Part shown: piece by piece, positions 7,331-14,948 of the stretch
Numbering within the stretch: the first letter of the stretch is position 1
Layout: each line of letters starts with the position of its first letter
Assembly: GCF_001435525.1 (NCBI RefSeq)
Contig: NZ_AZDP01000034.1
Span: 30,935 to 72,525 of the forward strand
Direction of reading: 5' to 3'
Length of the DNA: 41,591 nt
From: Levilactobacillus koreensis JCM 16448
GTDB lineage: Bacteria > Bacillota > Bacilli > Lactobacillales > Lactobacillaceae
Notes under the pieces: generated by a model
What the model was told of the DNA's origin: nothing
What the model saw: the letters and a program-made list of their open reading frames with translations, nothing else
The model's database searches: none
Program-made: the position numbers and the translations under genes

Positions 7331-8362
7331 ATGCAAACAACGACGAAACATTGGGATACGTATCAAGATCAAGCTGTGACTGAGTATGCGATTGAAAACG
7401 ACAACGGCGTTAAGCTGGCCGTTTTAAGCTGGGGAGCAACGTTACACGCCCTCTCCGTGCCCACCAACAAGGGCGACAAGAATCTGGTCCTGTCTTACCA
7501 CAAGATGGCCCACTACTTGGACAACCCCTTCTACGTTTGCATGGGCATTGGCCGGACGGGTGGTCGTATCACTCGGGGGACCTTCCCACTGAACGGCACG
7601 ACCTACAACGTTGACACCAACGAAGGCCGTAACACGCTTCACGGTGGTCCCCACGGTTTCAACACGGTCAATTGGGCCGGCGAGTTAGATGCTAGTGACC
7701 CTGAACTGGCTAAAATCGTGTTGACCCACACGTTTAAGTCCAGCGACGACTCTTATCCGGGTGACTTGACCGCCAAGATGACGTACACGTTAGACAACCA
7801 CGATGAAGTCACCCTGACTTTCGAAGCCAATTCGACTGACACCACGTTGTTTAACCCAACGTCTCACTGCTACTTCAACCTGAGCGATGACCAATTGATC
7901 TCTGGTCAAACCCTTCAGGTCAACAGTAAGGAACACTTGGACCTCGACAGCGAAAAATTGCCAACCGGGAAAATGGTCGCTAACGCTGGCACGCCATTTG
8001 ACTTCGCCCAAGGTCAAAACCTCGGTCAAGCCATCCGCGGCATGCAAGACATCCCCGAAAAGGGCTTCGATGACGTTTACCACGTCACTCCAGCCGCCGA
8101 CAAGACGATTGCTAAGCTGATTGATCCCCAATCGAACCGGTCGTTGACCATCAAGTCCGACCGCAACGCCTTGGTCGTCTTCACCGCCAACTCCTTCACA
8201 TCAAATATGAAGCTTGCTGCCGGTGCTGGCCAACCTTACATGGGAGTCGCCCTCGAACCACAGACGTTGCCAGACTCACCGAACCATCCGGAATTTGGCG
8301 ACATCACCTTACCTGCTGGCAAGACGCAGAGCTACCAGATCAAATACGACATTACCTACTAA
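7331..8362 (+). CDS. galM: Aldose 1-epimerase (mutarotase)
   Basis: Interconverts alpha and beta anomers of glucose, galactose and related sugars; 343 aa, the usual length. Family features: LSWGATLHALSVP near the N-terminus, the GIGRTGGRI block, NEGRNTLHGGPHGFN containing the first catalytic His, NPTSHCYFNLS with the second catalytic His, GFDDVYHV for sugar contacts, and YMGVALEPQTLPDSPNHPEF with the C-terminal catalytic Glu. I start at MQTTTKHW because GAGG lies 7 nt upstream. An in-frame ATG 51 nt earlier would overlap the promoter and cre site. A single-gene unit with strong promoter, cre site and terminator. In context it probably serves maltose or galactose use. Confidence 0.95.
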   Translation: MQTTTKHWDTYQDQAVTEYAIENDNGVKLAVLSWGATLHALSVPTNKGDKNLVLSYHKMAHYLDNPFYVCMGIGRTGGRITRGTFPLNGTTYNVDTNEGRNTLHGGPHGFNTVNWAGELDASDPELAKIVLTHTFKSSDDSYPGDLTAKMTYTLDNHDEVTLTFEANSTDTTLFNPTSHCYFNLSDDQLISGQTLQVNSKEHLDLDSEKLPTGKMVANAGTPFDFAQGQNLGQAIRGMQDIPEKGFDDVYHVTPAADKTIAKLIDPQSNRSLTIKSDRNALVVFTANSFTSNMKLAAGAGQPYMGVALEPQTLPDSPNHPEFGDITLPAGKTQSYQIKYDITY

Positions 8363-8374
8363 TTCGTGTAAGTG

Positions 8375-8407
8375 AAGAGTCTGGGACCAAAATCCCAGAC
8401 TCTTTTT
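8375..8407 (+). terminator. galM terminator
   Basis: AAGAGTCTGGGA pairs with TCCCAGACTCTT around a 6-nt loop, followed by a T-run. Confidence 0.9.
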
Positions 8408-8594
8408 GTCGTTATTATCATGTTCACTAGGACGTCAACCGTGATAATGTCAACCTTATCTAACCTAAACATTAAAACTAGCTAATAGTAAAACCACAGT
8501 TCTTCAATTAGTCTATCATACGATTTTTGAGAAGTACACTAAAAATCACCCAACCCCTAAACTATTTTACCGTCTAACCGCCGAGTCGAGATAA

Positions 8595-8647
8595 TTGACA
8601 GTTCTCAGCGCACATGCTAAGTTAGTAAAACGTAATTATTATCATTT
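8595..8647 (+). promoter_or_regulatory. rpsN promoter with Zur-like box
   Basis: TTGACA (8595-8600), 17 bp, extended -10 TGC-TAAGTT (8615-8623). Directly downstream, 8627-8647 is an inverted-repeat-like box with core CGTAAT-N-ATTA. It agrees with the Bacillus Zur consensus (AAATCGTAAT, N, ATTACGATTT) at about 18 of 21 positions. Its position over the start site fits zinc-dependent repression. The rest of 8408-8743 is a gene-free AT-rich stretch. Confidence 0.6.
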
Positions 8648-8743
8648 AAACTGCTTGAATAGCGACTCTAAAAACCGAGGCGTTCACTACTGGGTGTCTC
8701 ACAACTCGTTTCATCATCTATTACTCAAAGGAGACTTCATTCA

Positions 8744-9013
8744 TTGGCAAAGAAATCAAAAATTGCGAAAGCAAAACGCATCGCCGCAACCGTTGACCGT
8801 TACGCAGAACGCCGTGCAGAGCTAAAAGCCGCCGGCGACTACGCCGCACTGGCTCTACTCCCCCGCGATGCTTCACCAACCCGTATCCACCGGCGTGACC
8901 ACCTAGATGGCCGGCCCCACGCCTACATGCGCAAATTCGGCCTGTCACGGCTGAACTTCCGGGAACTGGCGCATGCCGGGAAGATTCCGGGTGTTAAGAA
9001 GGCTAGTTGGTAG
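8744..9013 (+). CDS. rpsN: 30S ribosomal protein S14, zinc-independent paralogue
   Basis: An 89-aa S14 protein of the small subunit head. It is the long C-minus form: the zinc-ribbon cysteines of the 61-aa form are absent and the protein has no cysteine. The conserved C-terminus [27 protein letters not shown] identifies it. Start TTG, with AAGGAG 10 nt upstream and the family N-terminus MAKKSKIAK. It stands outside the ribosomal operons, as expected for the paralogue that replaces the zinc-binding form when zinc is short. The Zur-like box in its promoter supports this. The stop codon is followed within 7 nt by a structured RNA element. Confidence 0.95.
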   Translation: MAKKSKIAKAKRIAATVDRYAERRAELKAAGDYAALALLPRDASPTRIHRRDHLDGRPHAYMRKFGLSRLNFRELAHAGKIPGVKKASW

Positions 9014-9019
9014 AGTAGA

Positions 9020-9130
9020 GTGTGGAACAAGGCGGTTAACTCCTGAGCATTAACGTCAAGTAGTGCCCAACCGGGGAACCCGGTTCGGTGCTACTTGGGG
9101 TTAAGCGGAGGGAGTTGCCTTGTGGAACAC
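9020..9130 (+). ncRNA. Structured RNA element, copy 2 (3' of rpsN)
   Basis: Rod-like structure with the same conserved loops as 1492-1607. Outer stem GTGT/ACAC, symmetric GGA/GGA loop, ACAAGGC/GCCTTGT, bulged GGTT, AACTCC/GGAGTT, conserved TGAGCA against AGCGGAG, TTAAC/GTTAA, and a long apical stem (AAGTAG with CTACTT, then AACCGGG with CCCGGTT). It is in the rpsN transcript direction and starts 7 nt after the stop codon. Function unknown; not recognised as a named family. Confidence 0.6.
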
Positions 9131-9256
9131 GTTTCGGCAACGTTACCTCAGTGCTCTCCCCTGACACCCCGCGGAATCAGCCCTGAGAGCACCCATTTCC
9201 ACCACGAACAGTCGCCCATATTCCGCAACTGGCCGTGCCAAACACAACCCAAATCA
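9131..9256 (+). other. Further structured segment between RNA element and terminator
   Basis: GTGCTCTC pairs with GAGAGCAC (about 9153-9200) enclosing a CTGA/TCAG inner stem. No coding potential. It may be part of the rpsN 3' untranslated region or of a separate small RNA. Confidence 0.35.
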
Positions 9257-9301
9257 CCCGCAACCAACGACCTTGATTTAGCCGTTTGTTGCGGGTTTTC
9301 T
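9257..9301 (+). terminator. Terminator after rpsN and the RNA element
   Basis: CCCGCAAC pairs with GTTGCGGG, then TTTTCT. It ends the rpsN plus RNA-element transcript before the next gene. Confidence 0.75.
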
Positions 9302-9441
9302 ATTGATTAATTTCCCCGCCTTATCTGCCACGTGTATAATGGTGACTAGTATGGTACATAACTTGTTGGGCACTGGTTGGGTCGTATTCTGGACGATCAG
9401 TAGCCCACCCCATCCAATCAACTTAAAGGGAGTTTTCTAAC

Positions 9442-9876
9442 ATGAATGAAGTTTTAACGGTTATCCGCGAGTTCGACCTGTTCGGCGGCGACTCGTCACA
9501 ATATGGCATCGAAACACCTAAGATCAACGCCCAGTTTGTAGGCGTCGAACCCGCCATGGCCTTCGATGTCCACAATCAGCCTAAATTGGCGCGCCAGACC
9601 GAACGGCAACTGCGCACCATCGAAAATGAAATCCGCAACCAGTTCCACGTCGAAATGATCGATATGGGTGGTGGCGACATCAACCAGACCTTCCAAGTCT
9701 TTCAGGTCATGATTGCGACCTTCAAGCAACGGGTCGAAAAGGAATTACTTATCGACAACCAACTTGAACTAGAAAGTCTGACCACCAGCGGCGAATGGCT
9801 CCTCTTCTGGCACGAAGACGCGCCCCTCGTCAAGGCCAAGCAACAGCAACAAGAGAATCTGCCAAAGGACTTCTAA
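9442..9876 (+). CDS. Uncharacterised 144-aa cytoplasmic protein
   Basis: I do not recognise a family. The product is soluble and acidic, without signal peptide or membrane segment. The N-terminus (MNEVLTVIREFDLFGGDSSQYGIETPKINAQF) is followed by a helical, charged middle (QTERQLRTIENEIRNQFHVEM). The end is rich in Gln and Lys. AAGGGAG lies 8 nt before the ATG, a good ribosome binding site, and codon use resembles the neighbours, so it is very probably a real gene. It stands alone between the rpsN terminator and a bidirectional terminator. Confidence 0.75.
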   Translation: MNEVLTVIREFDLFGGDSSQYGIETPKINAQFVGVEPAMAFDVHNQPKLARQTERQLRTIENEIRNQFHVEMIDMGGGDINQTFQVFQVMIATFKQRVEKELLIDNQLELESLTTSGEWLLFWHEDAPLVKAKQQQQENLPKDF

Positions 9877-10088
9877 ATTAATTGGATTGATGCTGAAACT
9901 TTCTAAACAGCTCGTCCACTGGCAACGAAACATCTCGAGCGGGCGCTTGCGGTAACGGGTAGCTACACCTTACGTACTGGCGCATGCTACTTACAAGCCC
10001 GGACCAACTTACTGGCCACCACTCATTCCCAGCGGATGGCAACCAAACGACAATCAATTCAACCATTTCAATAGCAACCACCACATAC

Positions 10089-10140
10089 AAAAAGAAACGC
10101 CTCACCAACCTAACTCGTTGATGAAGCGTTTCTTTTTCTT
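10089..10140. terminator. Bidirectional terminator
   Basis: AAAAAGAAACGC pairs with GCGTTTCTTTTT, with further TCA/TGA and AAC/GTT pairs inside. It is the likely end of the 144-aa gene (plus) and of maltose phosphorylase (minus). The rest of 9877-10437 holds only this and a repeat. Confidence 0.85.
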
Positions 10141-10263
10141 CTAAGCTGCGACTCAAATCGTTGTCAGCCCTGACCGATTCAAGATTCATGTTGTATCTGA
10201 TTTTTCAAGTCAGCCTGAGAATGATCTCCGACCGGTATTAAATTGAAGTGAAACCGACCATCT

Positions 10264-10403
10264 GAGCCGTGAGGTCGGCAGATATGGGCTCAGGCGCGTC
10301 GTTCTGCTTAGTCAGTGGGTGATTTTTCCCGCTGGCTTAGCAGAAGACCAAGCTTGTAGACTCGCGGGTTTCGAGGCTTCAGGTCTGCCTCACAGGATGG
10401 CGT
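10264..10403 (-). repeat. Family B/C chimaeric intergenic repeat
   Basis: Its left end (GAGGTCGGCAGATATGGGCT, then GTCGTTCTGCTTAGTC) is the reverse complement of the right end of family B copies. Its other end (GGTCTGCCTCACA) is the reverse complement of the left end of the family C copy at 18513. The middle shares the GCTTAGCAGAAG stem and the GAGGCTTC segment of both families. Confidence 0.7.
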
Positions 10404-10437
10404 GCCCAGCAGCCGGAGACGGTCACAACCCAAGTGA

Positions 10438-12693
10438 TTATTTCAAGTTAACATCCGCGCCGGCGACGTCGATGGTGAGGGGATCGCCACTGATCAACTT
10501 GAAGTGTGGCCCGTCAGCGTGAACGCTGACTTCGATCAAGCGACCATGGAAGACCTGCCGGAACGTGTAGCTGGTCCAAGTCTTAGGTAAGAACGGATCA
10601 AAGTGGAGCTTGCCATTGCGAACCCGCATGCCAGCGAAGCCTTGAACAACGGCGATCCAGCCACCGGTCATGGCCGTGATGTGTAGGCCATCCGTGGTGT
10701 CGTTGTTGTAGTTATCCAGGTCCAACCGTGCCGTCCGTGAGTACAGTTCAACGGCCTTGTCTTCGTAACCCAAGTCGGAAGCCAAGACAGAGTGAATGGC
10801 TGGTGACAGGCTAGATTCATGAACCGTCAGTGGTTCGTAGAAGTCGAAGTTAGCCTTCTTTTGTGCTTGCGTGTAATCATCGATAAAGTCCCAGATACCT
10901 TGGAGCACGTCCCCTTGCTTGATGTAAGGCGACCGTAAAATCTTATCCCATGACCAGTGTTGGTTGATTGGCCGTTGGTCGGCAGGAATCGAGCTGGCTG
11001 GTTCGATATCCTTGTCGAGGAAGCCGTCGTGTTGAACAAAGATATTCAAGTCCTTATCATACGGCAGGTACATCCGGTCAACAATGTCTTGCCACTTGGC
11101 CTTTTCCTCGTCAGAAACGTTAAGCTTCTTGGCGGTTTCCTTGTCGACTTGGCCCAAGATTTCCAGCGTGTACTTCAACGTCCATTGGGCCAACATGTTC
11201 GTGTCCCAGTTGTTGTCGACGTTGTTTTCATACTCATCAGCGCCCGTGACCCCATGGATCATGTACTGCTGGTTACGCTTGCTGAAATGAACCCGGTCGG
11301 CCCAGAAGCGAGACATTTCGCTCAGAACTTTGGCCCCTTCATGCAAGACGTAGCTGGTATCACCGGTGTACCGCGTGTAATTGTAAATGGCGAACGCAAT
11401 GTCCCCATTCCGGTGAATTTCTTCAAAGGTAATTTCCCATTCGTTATGGCATTCGATCCCGTCAAACGTGACCATTGGGAACAAGGCCCCGTTTAAGCCC
11501 TGTTCCTTGGCGTTGATGTAGGCGCCATCGAGTTGCTTGTAGCGGTACATCAATAGGTTACGGGTCACTTCTGGATTCGTGATCCCGAGGTAAACGGGAA
11601 CGGCGAAGGCTTCGGTATCCCAGTAGGTCGCGCCACCGTACTTTTCGCCAGTGAACCCTTTTGGCCCAATGTTCAACCGCGAGTCTTTCCCGTAGTAGGT
11701 GGAGAACAGCTGGAACAGGTTGAAGCGAATCCCCTGTTGCGATTCGTCGTCGCCCTTGATGATAACGTCGGACTTTTCCCAACGGGCAGCCCAAACATCG
11801 GTATGCGCTTGTAGCAGGTCGGCATAGCTTTCTTGGGCAACCTTGGCGCTCAAGTCATGCATCGCGGCGGTCAATTTTTCTTGCGTATCGTAATCCCGCG
11901 AGGTCACGACGATAACGCGCTTTTCCAGTTGTGTTTCGGCTTGGGGCGCTAAGTTGCCGGTATAAGCCGTCACAACTTCCTTGTCGTTCGGTTGGGTCAC
12001 AGCGACATTGCTGAGAGCCGTGACCATCCGCATTTCCATGCCAGAAGTGAATTGAGGCGTGCCAAATGGGTTCGGCGTGGTCTTGGCAACAATACTCCCG
12101 CTGTCGGCTTGTTGGTCGGTCGCTAAGACGTCCCAGAAACGTTCGTCGTAGTTGGCTTCTTCGTTCTTAACATCGGCGTCAATACTTGGTTTGATGGTGA
12201 TATCAACGTTGGTATCGCTGAGGTTCTTGACGCTGACCCGTTGAACGGAAAGTTGTTGCTGACTAACGCTTAAGAACCGTTCAAATTTGAAGGCCACCCG
12301 CGTCTCGCCCCGTTCGAGGGTAAATGACCGGGTCAAAACGGCCGTCTTCATGTCGAGGTCCAGCGTGAAATCGCTGATTTGGTCCTTGGCAAGGTCGATG
12401 GGCTCACCATTGACTTCAATCGGTAATTTGATAAAGTTGACGGCATTGACGACCTTCCCAAAGTACTTAGGATAACCGTTCTTCCACCAGCCGACCCGGG
12501 TCTTATCTGGATACCAGACACCACCCAAGTAGATTCCTTGGAGGGAGTCGCCACTGTAACCTTCTTCAAAGTCACCACGCATCCCCATGTATTCATTACC
12601 AAGACTGGTCATGGATTCCTGGAGGCGCTTGTCTTTGGGGTCAAACGTATGGGTAATAACGTTCCACGGCTGCACTTCAAAAATTCGTTTCAT
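10438..12693 (-). CDS. mapA: Maltose phosphorylase, GH65
   Basis: Cleaves maltose with inorganic phosphate into glucose and beta-D-glucose-1-phosphate, saving ATP; cytoplasmic. 751 aa with the GH65 layout: N-terminal beta-sandwich (to about 270), linker, (alpha/alpha)6 barrel with YWDTEAF near 360, and C-terminal beta domain. The catalytic acid Glu is in GVTGADEYENNVDNNW at residue 487 when translation starts at MKRIF, the number used for the L. brevis enzyme. This supports that ATG over one 9 nt upstream; AAGGAG is 10 nt from the chosen ATG and only 1 nt from the other. The permease gene lies upstream in the same direction, but 675 bp of repeats separate them. No beta-phosphoglucomutase gene is nearby. 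Confidence 0.96.
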   Translation of the reverse strand: MKRIFEVQPWNVITHTFDPKDKRLQESMTSLGNEYMGMRGDFEEGYSGDSLQGIYLGGVWYPDKTRVGWWKNGYPKYFGKVVNAVNFIKLPIEVNGEPIDLAKDQISDFTLDLDMKTAVLTRSFTLERGETRVAFKFERFLSVSQQQLSVQRVSVKNLSDTNVDITIKPSIDADVKNEEANYDERFWDVLATDQQADSGSIVAKTTPNPFGTPQFTSGMEMRMVTALSNVAVTQPNDKEVVTAYTGNLAPQAETQLEKRVIVVTSRDYDTQEKLTAAMHDLSAKVAQESYADLLQAHTDVWAARWEKSDVIIKGDDESQQGIRFNLFQLFSTYYGKDSRLNIGPKGFTGEKYGGATYWDTEAFAVPVYLGITNPEVTRNLLMYRYKQLDGAYINAKEQGLNGALFPMVTFDGIECHNEWEITFEEIHRNGDIAFAIYNYTRYTGDTSYVLHEGAKVLSEMSRFWADRVHFSKRNQQYMIHGVTGADEYENNVDNNWDTNMLAQWTLKYTLEILGQVDKETAKKLNVSDEEKAKWQDIVDRMYLPYDKDLNIFVQHDGFLDKDIEPASSIPADQRPINQHWSWDKILRSPYIKQGDVLQGIWDFIDDYTQAQKKANFDFYEPLTVHESSLSPAIHSVLASDLGYEDKAVELYSRTARLDLDNYNNDTTDGLHITAMTGGWIAVVQGFAGMRVRNGKLHFDPFLPKTWTSYTFRQVFHGRLIEVSVHADGPHFKLISGDPLTIDVAGADVNLK

Positions 12694-12807
12694 GCTAAAC
12701 ATTCTCCTTTTCTACGATTCGACTGCGGATTGCTAACACAGTTCTTATTGTAAGTTTCAAGTACGACAAACCTATTCATTTGTTGAGAGACAGTCTAGTG
12801 TTTTCCT

Positions 12808-12969
12808 CGCCTTACCGGCCGCCAGCTATGGGCTGGAACGGTGCGGGCACAACTTGAAGCCTCGAAAATCGCGAGTCTCCAAGGCTGGCCTTCTGCTAAG
12901 CCGGCCAGGGACGCCGACTAAGCAGAACGACGCACCTGAGCCCATATCTGGCGACCTCTCGGCTTACAC
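12808..12969 (+). repeat. Family B intergenic repeat, full copy
   Basis: Ends form an inverted repeat: GCCAGCTATGGGCT (12821-12834) against AGCCCATATCTGGC (12939-12952), 13 of 14 paired. An inner stem TTCTGCTAAGCCGGC / GCCGACTAAGCAGAA follows the same dyad. It is highly similar to 25050-25215. It sits with a family A copy between the permease and mapA. Confidence 0.85.
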
Positions 12970-13067
12970 TGTTGCTCTCTGGCAACAATAACGACCATCC
13001 CTATCGCTCAGCTTGCAAGTGTCACATGACAAGCACGAACGACCTTAACCCTGTAGTGGTAATGGTC

Positions 13068-13264
13068 AATCTGAGCCGGAGGCGGCCAGGGATGTAGCCA
13101 GCCGTGTCGACGATGTTAGTCGGGGTATTTTCCCGGCTTACATCGTGGGACGACCTGAGAGACGCGTGATTTTTGCGGCTTTCAGGCGAGCTGGAAGCCC
13201 GCTCTCTGGCTGGAGGCGTTCCCCACAGCAGGCGGAATCCCTGGCAGCCGGAGTGCGGCAATTT
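13068..13264 (+). repeat. Family A intergenic repeat, full copy
   Basis: Starts AATCTGAGCCGGAGGCGG and ends GCCGGAGTGCGG. Inner arms GGCCAGGGAT / ATCCCTGGC pair. Highly similar to 19164-19360 and 25305-25500. Lies 100 bp after a family B copy. Confidence 0.85.
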
Positions 13265-13368
13265 TCACTAATTTATTTCTTATTGCTTGTGACGACCAAA
13301 CGCTAACATCGACCCATACAACTCGTATCAGTTAATGTTAACGTCTGTGATTTTCTTTTCAATTCATG

Positions 13369-14742
13369 CTAAGCGCGGTAAGTTTCCTTGATGGTGAAGA
13401 CGGATAAGGCACCAATGGCCATGATGATCCCGCCTAACAAGAACATGTTGGCTTGGGCACCACCCAATAATGGGAACAGGGCGAAGCTGGCTAAGGAAGC
13501 CACGATTTGTGGTAAACAGATCGACCCGTTGAACAAGCCCAAGTAAGTCCCCATGTGCGCACCAGATAAGGCGTTGGTAACCATGGTCAATGGGTAAGTG
13601 TTCATCGCCGCCCAAGCAATACCGACCAGAATGAAGGAAACGATCAAGGCGTATTGGTTGTGCAGGAAGAAGACGGAGATAAATCCAAGAGCACCTAAGC
13701 CCAAGCTACCAGCGTAACCCAACTTGTGGACCTTGTTAGGTAACTTAGCTAACAGGTAAGACCAAGCAACGGCCGCGATAGATTGTACGGCAGCCAAGAC
13801 CCCGTACCAGTTCCCAGCAGCCTGGTAACCGGCAGAAGCGGCGTTCGTCGTGTGCCAAACGTTAGAAGCAATGGCACCGGCTGAATAAGTCCAAAGGTAT
13901 TGGAAGGCAACCCAGCAGAAGAATTGAACCAGCGTAACGGTCCAGAAGACCTTTGGAGCGGACTTCAGTAACGTCCACCAGTTCCCACCTTCAGCGTTAT
14001 CTTCCTTGGTGATCCCGTGGTATTTCGCATAAGTATCTGGATCGTATTCCTTGACCCGGAAGATGGTGAACAAACTCGTGATGACCAAGAGAACGGCCCC
14101 CACGTAGAAGGCAACCTTAACCGTTGCAGGAACGACCCCCTTGCTGGCCGTGTTGGCGATCCCAATCGCAGCAAACAAGAATGGTAAGATGGCGGCTAAA
14201 ACGGCACCCGTGTTGGATAAGAAGCTTTGAATCCCGTAAGCGTAACTCTTCTGGTCATCGTTGACCATATCCCCAACCATCATCTTGAATGGCTGCATGG
14301 CAACGTTAGATGACAAGTCCAGGAAGGCCACGGTGATCGCCCCAAATAGTAAGGCCGCGAGGGACGCGTAACCAAAGCCCATACTTCCTGAGTTTGGCAG
14401 CAGACACATCACGATAACCGCGACGATGGTTCCTAGTAACAGGTAAGGCAACCGGCGACCACCAAATTTTGGTGCCCAGGTCCGGTCGGAATAATATCCC
14501 ACGATTGGTTGAACGATTAATCCTGCCAGTGGTGGCAAAATGAAGAACCACCCTAAACTGTTCGGGTCAGCCCCAATGGTCTGGAAAATCCGACTCATTT
14601 GGGAACTCTGTAATGTAAAGGCGGTTTGGACACCTAAGAAACCAAAGTTGATCATCCAAATCGTGCTAGCAGACAGTGTTGGCAAACCACTTTTATGCTT
14701 TTCAGTTGGTGTAGTGGTTGCTGTAGCTGTGTTTTCTGACAT
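13369..14742 (-). CDS. MFS maltose permease, SLC45/GPH-like
   Basis: A 457-aa polytopic membrane transporter with about 12 hydrophobic segments and a cytoplasmic N-terminus. Diagnostic stretches are FQTIGADPNSLGWFFILPPLAGLIVQPIVGYYSDRTW and the conserved GRRLPYLLLG loop after segment 3. Both are typical of the sucrose/maltose-type MFS symporters found next to maltose phosphorylase in lactobacilli. Start ATG with GAGGAGG 7 nt upstream. It lies between the LacI/MalR-type gene and mapA, all in the same direction. Its promoter carries a LacI-family operator and a cre site, so induction by maltose and glucose repression are likely. Substrate is inferred from context; other disaccharides are possible. 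Confidence 0.88.
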   Translation of the reverse strand: MSENTATATTTPTEKHKSGLPTLSASTIWMINFGFLGVQTAFTLQSSQMSRIFQTIGADPNSLGWFFILPPLAGLIVQPIVGYYSDRTWAPKFGGRRLPYLLLGTIVAVIVMCLLPNSGSMGFGYASLAALLFGAITVAFLDLSSNVAMQPFKMMVGDMVNDDQKSYAYGIQSFLSNTGAVLAAILPFLFAAIGIANTASKGVVPATVKVAFYVGAVLLVITSLFTIFRVKEYDPDTYAKYHGITKEDNAEGGNWWTLLKSAPKVFWTVTLVQFFCWVAFQYLWTYSAGAIASNVWHTTNAASAGYQAAGNWYGVLAAVQSIAAVAWSYLLAKLPNKVHKLGYAGSLGLGALGFISVFFLHNQYALIVSFILVGIAWAAMNTYPLTMVTNALSGAHMGTYLGLFNGSICLPQIVASLASFALFPLLGGAQANMFLLGGIIMAIGALSVFTIKETYRA

Positions 14743-14790
14743 ACGACTACCTCCTCAAACTAATTCATATCTTTTAAACTATAATGGCAA

Positions 14791-14850
14791 ATCACTTAAG
14801 TACATGTGTTATTATGGCACCGCTTTCATTTTAATGCAACCGTTTGCGCA
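14791..14850 (-). promoter_or_regulatory. Permease promoter: MalR-type operator plus cre
   Basis: On the minus strand, GCAAACGGTTGC (14836-14847) differs by one base from the palindrome GCAAACGTTTGC bound by MalR-type repressors. TGAAAGCGGTGCCA (14815-14828) matches cre at 13 of 14. A promoter TTGCAT, 17 bp, CATAAT fits the same stretch, placing the operator over the -35 and the cre in the spacer. Confidence 0.65.
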
Positions 14851-14896
14851 AATCTTTTTTTCAAAAATTGGTCTACTTTTTCCAATTCGTGACAAT

Positions 14897-14940
14897 TAAA
14901 AAAGGCCTGTCCGTTGACTTTATCGCCAATCGGACCGACC
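14897..14940 (-). terminator. Terminator of the malR-like gene
   Basis: On the minus strand GGTCGGTCCG pairs with CGGACAGGCC, one mismatch, followed by seven T. It separates the regulator from the permease promoter. Confidence 0.75.
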
Positions 14941-14948
14941 CTAAAAAT

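Noticed and set aside
8595-8825. 76-aa open frame over the rpsN promoter
   Set aside because: Its start is the -35 element and it overlaps rpsN in another frame.
9878-10189. 103-aa minus-strand open frame
   Set aside because: It runs through a bidirectional terminator hairpin, has no ribosome binding site and no family features.
12808-13264. Repeats considered as a CRISPR array
   Set aside because: Units are about 160-200 bp, dispersed, hairpin-forming and not separated by regular unique spacers; no cas genes.
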